From positions 186,001-250,000 of the forward strand of contig JBDWDN010000012.1 of assembly GCA_039977295.1 (NCBI GenBank): a DNA stretch of 64,000 bases, in the 5' to 3' direction. The number at the start of each line of letters is the position of its first letter. Positions within the stretch are counted from its first letter, which is position 1. The notes beneath the pieces are model-generated. The model was not told the origin of the DNA and ran no database searches. It worked only from the letters and a program-made list of their open reading frames with translations. Position numbers and translations under genes: made by a program. Shown in pieces: positions 58,523 to 64,000 of the stretch. Origin of the DNA: Hellea sp039977295 (GTDB lineage Bacteria; Pseudomonadota; Alphaproteobacteria; Caulobacterales; Maricaulaceae).

Positions 58523-61500
58523 ATGTCTCGCTTTACACAAAAATCTTTCAGCTTGCTGAAAACATCTCTTTTAATGGGAGCAGGGCTTTCCACCTTAGCT
58601 CTCGCTAGCACGGCCACAGCCCAAGATGCAGGGGAAGATGAAGTCATCGCGGTTGGTATCCGCCAGTCTCTTGAAAATGCTCTTATTGAACAGCGCGAAT
58701 CCGCTAATCTTACAGAGGTCATTTTAGCAGAGGATATTGGTAAACTTCCCGACCAAAACCTCGCAGAAGTCCTAGAGAATGTTACAGGTATTCAAATCAC
58801 GCGGACGGCGGGTGTTGGTACGGGCGTTCAAATTCGTGGTACAAGTGCAAACCGTACTGAAGTTAACGGTGTTTCTACGGTTGGTTCTGGCGGCGGTCGT
58901 AGCGGCATTAATTTCGAAGATCTTTCCGCTGGCATTATTGCTGGTGTCGAAGTTATTAAAGCCCCAGAAGCTCGAACGATTGAAGGCTCAGTTGGTGGTA
59001 CCGTCAACCTTAGAACGATACGTCCATTGGATTTGAAGGAAACTTTGGCGACTGTGCGTGTCCAAGGAGAAAATAGTAGTCTTTCAAGCGAGGGTGGCTG
59101 GACGCCTCGAATTTCTGGTACGCTTGGAAATAAATGGGAAAATGCATCGGGACAAGAACTCGGTTTTGTGGCAAGTATTAGCTACACAGAACAAGAAGCT
59201 AGCTCTTTCCGTCCTCGTATTGATCGCGACGGCAGCTTGGTTCCAAACACTTCCGTCAACCGAGACGATGGCTGGCGGAATGACGCTACGGCTCGTCCTG
59301 CTGCTCAGGACTTTGACTTCCTCGGAATTCAGTTCCTCAACCAAGAATTTGAGAATTTTGAATACGAAACGCTAAACTTTGCAGGCTCGATAGAAGCACG
59401 ACCAAGCGATAACTTGAAGTTGTATTTTGATGCGGTTGTCACAGATCAGCAGCGTCGCCAAGACAGTACAAGGGTTCAAGCCTCTGGTGTCAGTGGTCGC
59501 CCACTTCTTAACACAAACTTACCATCACAATTTGAAACTGTGGATTTCGGCACACTAGACGGAGTAACCATAGGTAGTATCCAGGCGGCGGTCGTAGGTA
59601 CTGTACAGCCTAATTTAGATACACAGCTTTTCAACTTAGATGGCTCTCGAGCTGACAACTTTGATGATGATGATCCGAACTTGCGCTTTAATAGTGATAC
59701 GGGTGCGCGTGTTACCGACAGTCAAATTTTTAGATTGGGTACTGAGTGGGAAAAAGGCAATTTATCTGGACGGTTAGAAGCGTCGATGTCTTCATCAGAT
59801 TCGGCGGGTCCGACTTTGAGCACGCAGCTGAACTTCATTAACCCGAACCCGCTGACGCCTGTTGATGGAACCAGTAATGATAACAGTACACCGTTTAGAT
59901 ATGACTTGACGGGCGGTAGGCTAACATTTGGTATCGACTTTGATTCACCATTCGCACCACAAATTGCAGATTTGACGAATCCAAACAATGTCGTATTGGA
60001 TCAGGTGGATATTAGTAATAATACACAGGAAAACTCCGAAGATGCTCTTCGCGCAGATTTTTCTTATGATTTTAGTGACTTCGATTCTATTGGCGGCGTC
60101 CTGTCCTCTGTTGATGTGGGTTACCGTTATAATAAAAACCAAAGCACGTTTAACCGGAGAAGTGACCGTATTGGCGGATTTAGCCGGATGGTGAATAGTC
60201 CTAATGGTTCGCTATTTTCAGAGCTCCTAGTTGCAGGACCGGATAATTTCGGTGAATCTGATGGTAGAGAACTAGCGTTCCGCAATTTTATTATTGTTGA
60301 CCCCGATCGTGCGTTTAGCGACCCTCAAGGTACATTAGCAATTCTTGAACGTGCTTTGGCCGCGCATGATCCGAATTACGACCCTAATGATTTAGACCTT
60401 ACTTCTAATGATTCGTCTTTCTTTGATATTGAGGAAGAAACACATTCATTATATGCGCAGGCTAATTTTGAGGCTGGTATCTTCCGCGGGAATGCAGGTG
60501 TTCGATATATCGAAACAGAAGTTGCTTCGACAGGTAATACGATTGTCAACGGTGTCGCCACTCTTGAAACGACTACCGGTAGCTATGACTTTATCTTGCC
60601 CCGTTTCAACTTAGTTGCAAGTCCTACAGAAGACATTCAATTGCGCGCCAGTTGGGGTAAGGATATCAGAAGACCTAATTTCAGCTCTCTGAATTCGTCA
60701 ATAACATTTAGCAACAATATCAATTCGACTGTAAATCTCGGCAATCCCGGCCTAGAACCAGAGACCGTTAATTCATTCGATGTATCGGGTGAATGGTACT
60801 TTGCACCAGCAGCCGTCTTGAAAGTGGGCTATTTCAACAAAAAACGTACGAATCTGTTCGGTTCAGTCTTTACTGATGCAGGCGCGGATGCGAATGGGTT
60901 CCTCAGTGGAGATCCGTCATGTCCATTAGGTGGTTTTTATAACCCTGTTGCCCAAGGCGACAGTTTTATAGGACCACTTGGCGATACGGGTTTTTGTACT
61001 GGATTTAACCAGAGTGTTAACGACGCCGATACAACGACGCAGCAAGGTTTTGAAGCGTCATTCCAATATGATCTCTCTAATCATGAGGATAGTCTTGGTA
61101 GTTTTGGGTGGGCATCAGGTTTTGGTGTTTTAGCTAACTATACCCATCAGACATTCAAAGGCGGTTCTATTGTTGATAATGTGTCTACAAGGCGCGGTAT
61201 TGATGTCTTTAACGCTATTAATGGGATTTATGACTCTGCCAATTATGTGAGCACTAGCCGAAACCGGGGACTACTTGATTTCTCTGAAGATGCTTACAAC
61301 ATCACAGGTTTTTATGAAAAATACGGCCTGTCAGCTAGATTGCGTTATACATGGCGTGATGCATTCCGCACACTGGATACGGCTGCTGGCGCAAGTCTAA
61401 ACAGTACTTTGGGCTTCCCAGTTGTAACCTCGGCTCGAGGACAGCTTAATGGTGGTATTAATTATGATGTGACAGACAACCTGAATATCGGTCTAGAAGC

Positions 61501-61615
61501 TGTTAATATCACGAAATCTGGTATTAAGCAGTGGTGTGTGAATGATGGTGCGTTGCTCTGCGCCCAAGGTATTCCTGATCGCCGCCTTATTGCAGGTGCT
61601 AGCTACAAGTTCTAA
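58523..61615 (+). CDS. TonB-dependent receptor 2 of the alginate locus
   Basis: A 1030-residue outer-membrane receptor. The signal peptide is LLKTSLLMGAGLSTLALASTATAQ. The plug starts with VIAVGIRQSLENALIEQRESAN and LAEVLENVTGIQITR, which is the style of carbohydrate receptors of Caulobacter-type bacteria. The barrel ends in RLIAGASYKF. It probably imports a different alginate fragment size or composition than receptor 1. It is monocistronic, between its own promoter and a strong terminator. Confidence 0.92.
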   Translation: MSRFTQKSFSLLKTSLLMGAGLSTLALASTATAQDAGEDEVIAVGIRQSLENALIEQRESANLTEVILAEDIGKLPDQNLAEVLENVTGIQITRTAGVGTGVQIRGTSANRTEVNGVSTVGSGGGRSGINFEDLSAGIIAGVEVIKAPEARTIEGSVGGTVNLRTIRPLDLKETLATVRVQGENSSLSSEGGWTPRISGTLGNKWENASGQELGFVASISYTEQEASSFRPRIDRDGSLVPNTSVNRDDGWRNDATARPAAQDFDFLGIQFLNQEFENFEYETLNFAGSIEARPSDNLKLYFDAVVTDQQRRQDSTRVQASGVSGRPLLNTNLPSQFETVDFGTLDGVTIGSIQAAVVGTVQPNLDTQLFNLDGSRADNFDDDDPNLRFNSDTGARVTDSQIFRLGTEWEKGNLSGRLEASMSSSDSAGPTLSTQLNFINPNPLTPVDGTSNDNSTPFRYDLTGGRLTFGIDFDSPFAPQIADLTNPNNVVLDQVDISNNTQENSEDALRADFSYDFSDFDSIGGVLSSVDVGYRYNKNQSTFNRRSDRIGGFSRMVNSPNGSLFSELLVAGPDNFGESDGRELAFRNFIIVDPDRAFSDPQGTLAILERALAAHDPNYDPNDLDLTSNDSSFFDIEEETHSLYAQANFEAGIFRGNAGVRYIETEVASTGNTIVNGVATLETTTGSYDFILPRFNLVASPTEDIQLRASWGKDIRRPNFSSLNSSITFSNNINSTVNLGNPGLEPETVNSFDVSGEWYFAPAAVLKVGYFNKKRTNLFGSVFTDAGADANGFLSGDPSCPLGGFYNPVAQGDSFIGPLGDTGFCTGFNQSVNDADTTTQQGFEASFQYDLSNHEDSLGSFGWASGFGVLANYTHQTFKGGSIVDNVSTRRGIDVFNAINGIYDSANYVSTSRNRGLLDFSEDAYNITGFYEKYGLSARLRYTWRDAFRTLDTAAGASLNSTLGFPVVTSARGQLNGGINYDVTDNLNIGLEAVNITKSGIKQWCVNDGALLCAQGIPDRRLIAGASYKF

Positions 61616-61643
61616 AAATGTAGCTAGTTTTAAATGAGCTTAG

Positions 61644-61671
61644 GGACGCTGTTTCAGCGTCCTTTTTTTTT
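61644..61671 (+). terminator. Intrinsic terminator of TonB receptor 2
   Basis: GGACGCTG-TTT-CAGCGTCC, an 8-bp perfect stem followed by nine T, 28 nt past the stop codon. It closes the alginate locus. Confidence 0.92.
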
Positions 61672-61827
61672 GCAAAAATCTAAAAACAAGTACGGTCTAA
61701 TGTCCAGAACGGGACTATATTACCTTCCATTAGGTAGTGAATGTCGGAATCGTGAGTAACTCTCTATTGACCTGGACTCTGTAACTTCCAGGCTTGAGTT
61801 TTGCGCGTCTTCCCTTATCTACGGCCT

Positions 61828-62820
61828 ATGTTGCTTAACTCGCAAAAATTTACCACATCAATTGCACCCATGATGGATTGGACTGACCGTCATTGCCGAT
61901 GGTTCCATCGGCGGTTAACGCACCGCGCTTTGCTTTATACCGAGATGGTTGTGGCTGATGCTGTTATTCACGGCGATAAGGATTATTTGATTTCCTTTAA
62001 TGAAGAAGAGCATCCCGTTGCCTTGCAGATTGGGGGGAGCGACCCTGTAAAACTTGCCAAGGCCTCAAAGGTTGGAGAGCAATTTGGTTATGATGAAATC
62101 AATATCAATATTGGCTGTCCATCTGACCGTGTTCAATCGGGGCGTTTCGGGGCATGTCTGATGGAAGAGCCAGATTTAGTCGCAGAGTGTTATAGCGCTA
62201 TGGCAGAAGCCGTCGATGTGCCTGTGACGGTGAAGTGCCGCCTCGGGATTGATAATCAGAATTTGGATGAGACCTTGCCTGATTTCATTGAAAAAGTCTC
62301 TGCTGCCGGGGCCACACATTTCATTATTCATGCGCGTAAAGCATGGCTGAAAGGTCTTTCTCCCAAAGAGAACCGGGACGTGCCGCCATTGGATTATGGC
62401 TTGGTTCACGCCATGAAGGCGCGTTATCCGCATTTAGAAATTGCCCTAAATGGCGGAATAAAAACCATAGAGCAGGCGAAAGCGGAAACGGGCGGTTTGG
62501 ACGGCGTTATGTTGGGCCGCGCGGCTTATCATGACCCTTGGGTTTTAACCGAAATCGACGCAGCATTTTACGGCGAGTCGGATTTTACGCGCTCCCGCGA
62601 AGATATCGTCCAAGACCTTATCGAATATGCAGAGCGTAAGCAGGATGAAGACCGCTCTACCAAGGCCCTTATTCGCCACATTATGGGGTTATATGCGGCG
62701 AGGCCTGGCGCTCGGCTTTGGCGGCGCACACTCAGCGAAGGCATGTCCTCTGGCGTCAAACCTGCCGATGTCATCCGCCTTGGCGCGGCAGCTATGGCGC
62801 AGCTGCAAATTGCGGCTTAG
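61828..62820 (+). CDS. dusA: tRNA-dihydrouridine synthase A
   Basis: A 330-residue FMN-dependent enzyme reducing uridine 20/20a in tRNA D-loops. SIAPMMDWTDRHCRWFHRRL at the N-terminus, LLYTEMVVADAVIHG and the catalytic Cys segment FGACLMEEPDLVAEC are DusA hallmarks. ATG 61828 matches the family N-terminus; a TTG at 61801 would add nine residues. It is outside the alginate regulon, after a terminator. Its stop overlaps the GTG of the next gene. Confidence 0.93.
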   Translation: MLLNSQKFTTSIAPMMDWTDRHCRWFHRRLTHRALLYTEMVVADAVIHGDKDYLISFNEEEHPVALQIGGSDPVKLAKASKVGEQFGYDEININIGCPSDRVQSGRFGACLMEEPDLVAECYSAMAEAVDVPVTVKCRLGIDNQNLDETLPDFIEKVSAAGATHFIIHARKAWLKGLSPKENRDVPPLDYGLVHAMKARYPHLEIALNGGIKTIEQAKAETGGLDGVMLGRAAYHDPWVLTEIDAAFYGESDFTRSREDIVQDLIEYAERKQDEDRSTKALIRHIMGLYAARPGARLWRRTLSEGMSSGVKPADVIRLGAAAMAQLQIAA

Positions 62821-63662
62821 TGGCAGAGCTGTTTTCATATTGGCCGCTTATGCTGACCTTATCGGCGGTTGGCGCCGTCGCAGGGCTTAGCTCAGGACTG
62901 TTTGGAATTGGCGGCGGTTCCGTCATGGTGCCTGTGCTTTTCTTTGCATTTATATCCTTAGGCGTTCCTGAAGACGTGGTCATGCATTGCGCTGTGGCGA
63001 CGTCCTCCTCCGTAATTATCTTTAACGCCATGAGGTCCGTTAAAAGTCACCATGGCCACGGCGCTGTGGACTGGGATTTGCTATGGCCCAAAAACCCTTT
63101 GCGCTCCTATGCGCTGTGGATTGGATTAGGGGCATTTGCGGCGGCCATATGGATTGCGCCGCGTTTGTCAGGTGCCGCTATGTTATTGATTTTCGCAGTC
63201 ATAGGCAGTCTAGTCGCGCTTAAATTTATCTTTGGGCAGCCAGATTGGCGGCTGCGTGACGATGTGCCGGGCGGGACCGCGCGTCCGGTTGTCGGTAGCA
63301 CTGTCGGCGCAATATCTGCCATTATGGGTATAGGCGGCGGGTCTTTGACCGTTCCGCTTATGAATATGTGCGGCGTGCCTATTCACCGCGCGATTGGCAC
63401 GGCGTCAGGATTTGGTTTGGCCATCGCTCTGCCGGCTACAGTAGGATTTATCGTTTCTGGTTGGGGTGTTGCAGGGCGCCCCGCTTTTTCGCTAGGCTAT
63501 GTCAATGTTTTAGGGTTTGCCGTTATTGCGGCGGTGGCTTTCTTGACCATACCATTAGGCGCAAAGCTGGCCCACGGTATGAGTCAGAAACGCCTAAAGA
63601 TGATATTTGGAATATGCTTGCTATTAGTCGCCGCTAATATGGCGCGCAAAGCTCTATATTAA
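62820..63662 (+). CDS. TauE/SafE family permease
   Basis: A 280-residue membrane protein with about eight helices and the duplicated TauE/SafE motif: GLFGIGGGSVMVPVL near the N-terminus and IMGIGGGSLTVPLM in the second half. Members export sulfite, sulfoacetate or other small anions; the substrate here is unknown. The GTG at 62820 shares its first base with the dusA stop; the frame stays open upstream inside dusA, which is not a sensible start. Confidence 0.88.
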   Translation: MAELFSYWPLMLTLSAVGAVAGLSSGLFGIGGGSVMVPVLFFAFISLGVPEDVVMHCAVATSSSVIIFNAMRSVKSHHGHGAVDWDLLWPKNPLRSYALWIGLGAFAAAIWIAPRLSGAAMLLIFAVIGSLVALKFIFGQPDWRLRDDVPGGTARPVVGSTVGAISAIMGIGGGSLTVPLMNMCGVPIHRAIGTASGFGLAIALPATVGFIVSGWGVAGRPAFSLGYVNVLGFAVIAAVAFLTIPLGAKLAHGMSQKRLKMIFGICLLLVAANMARKALY

Positions 63663-63691
63663 GGGCTCAGGCTTTAAATAGGAGCTGGGCG

Positions 63692-64000
63692 TTAAAGGCG
63701 AAGAAGTAAAGCGCTAGGCGTCGCTTCGACCTTTTGAAGTTGTCCAAGGTAAGTCATGCCGAGCAGGGATGTTTCGAGGCCTTCAGGCACCACCAAAGCC
63801 TCAACATTACGAAGTGTAATCGAGCCAACAGCAATGGATTTAAGCCTTACCCGCGCCGCCATATTGCGTCCCCCTGCCGTGCGAATAGGGACGTCATAGG
63901 TCAGTTCGTGAAGACGCAATCCAGCCTTCTGGGCGTCTTCTTTGGTGAGAGCCACTGCTGAAGCTCCTGTATCGATCAGAAAACGGACATAGCCGCTATT
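63692..64000 (-). CDS. Retropepsin-like aspartic protease (TIGR02281 type), C-terminal part
   Basis: The minus-strand frame is open to the window edge; about 102 residues are visible. The active-site motif FLIDTGASAVAL stands at the upstream end, followed by a single-domain retropepsin fold (VRLKSIAVGSITLRNVEALVV ... SLLGMTYLGQLQKVE). Such proteins are usually N-terminally membrane-anchored periplasmic proteases of about 170-230 residues; the anchor would lie outside the window. It converges on the TauE/SafE gene. Confidence 0.85.
   Translation of the reverse strand, partial: NSGYVRFLIDTGASAVALTKEDAQKAGLRLHELTYDVPIRTAGGRNMAARVRLKSIAVGSITLRNVEALVVPEGLETSLLGMTYLGQLQKVEATPSALLLRL

Noticed and set aside
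1..64000. CRISPR arrays, insertion sequences, integrases, tRNA or rRNA genes
   Set aside because: I read for repeats with regular spacers, transposase-like proteins and cloverleaf or rRNA-like stretches and saw none; short structured RNAs without strong motifs could be missed by eye.

Overview
The window looks like the chromosome of a marine, alga-associated alphaproteobacterium. A low-GC member of the Hyphomonadaceae/Maricaulaceae group would fit. This is inferred from the proteins (heterotetrameric sarcosine oxidases, a DMSP demethylase homologue, FdsGBA-type formate dehydrogenase, large TonB-dependent receptors, alginate lyases) and was not tested by phylogeny. The GC content by eye is near 50% throughout, and I saw no integrase, transposase, CRISPR array, rRNA or tRNA gene.

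Region 1 (1-40.4 kb) is one large methylated-onium / one-carbon catabolic region. It opens with a truncated aldehyde dehydrogenase, an atypical M19 dipeptidase-like protein, an unrecognised 568-residue protein and a DUF3726-like protein. These are followed by a GcvT-fused dimethylglycine dehydrogenase-like flavoenzyme and soxBDAG. Next come a homocysteine methyltransferase (Bmt type), a convergent dmdA homologue, an orphan FAD oxidoreductase, a LysR regulator and a Rieske oxygenase resembling glycine betaine monooxygenase. An NAD-linked formate dehydrogenase (fdsGBA-fdhD) with an MFS transporter and a DUF1289 protein follows. At 26.0-35.5 kb a nearly gapless gene set encodes formate-THF ligase, a corrinoid protein, a DUF1638 protein, a MetV-like and a MetF-like protein, a methyl-THF:corrinoid methyltransferase, a GFA-family protein, a RACE-type corrinoid activator and a non-pyrrolysine MttB-family methyltransferase. 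Convergent to it is a second soxBDAG set whose SoxD has lost its zinc cysteines.

Read together, methyl groups from betaine-type compounds (and possibly DMSP) would be moved to corrinoid or directly to tetrahydrofolate. Methyl-THF would be oxidised to methylene-THF, formate released by formate-THF ligase, and formate oxidised to CO2 with NADH formation. FolD is needed for this route and is not in the window. Dimethylglycine and sarcosine would feed methylene-THF through the flavoenzymes. Several proteins of the methyl-transfer set carry Arg/Gly-rich tails, while the corrinoid protein has a very acidic N-terminus.

Region 2 (40.4-61.7 kb) is an alginate utilisation locus: two TonB-dependent receptors, a FadR-type GntR regulator, PL6, PL17 and PL7 lyases, KdgF, an MFS hexuronate-type transporter, two candidate reductases, KDPG aldolase, KDG kinase, mannonate dehydratase and an NRAMP-fold transporter without the usual metal-binding motifs. 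AATTGGT-N3-ACCAATT palindromes and shared TTGGTTGACA elements lie upstream of both receptors or the PL6 gene, with half-sites upstream of the regulator. This points to one regulon.

Region 3 (61.7-64.0 kb) holds housekeeping-type genes: DusA, a TauE/SafE permease, and the end of a retropepsin-like protease gene that runs off the window.
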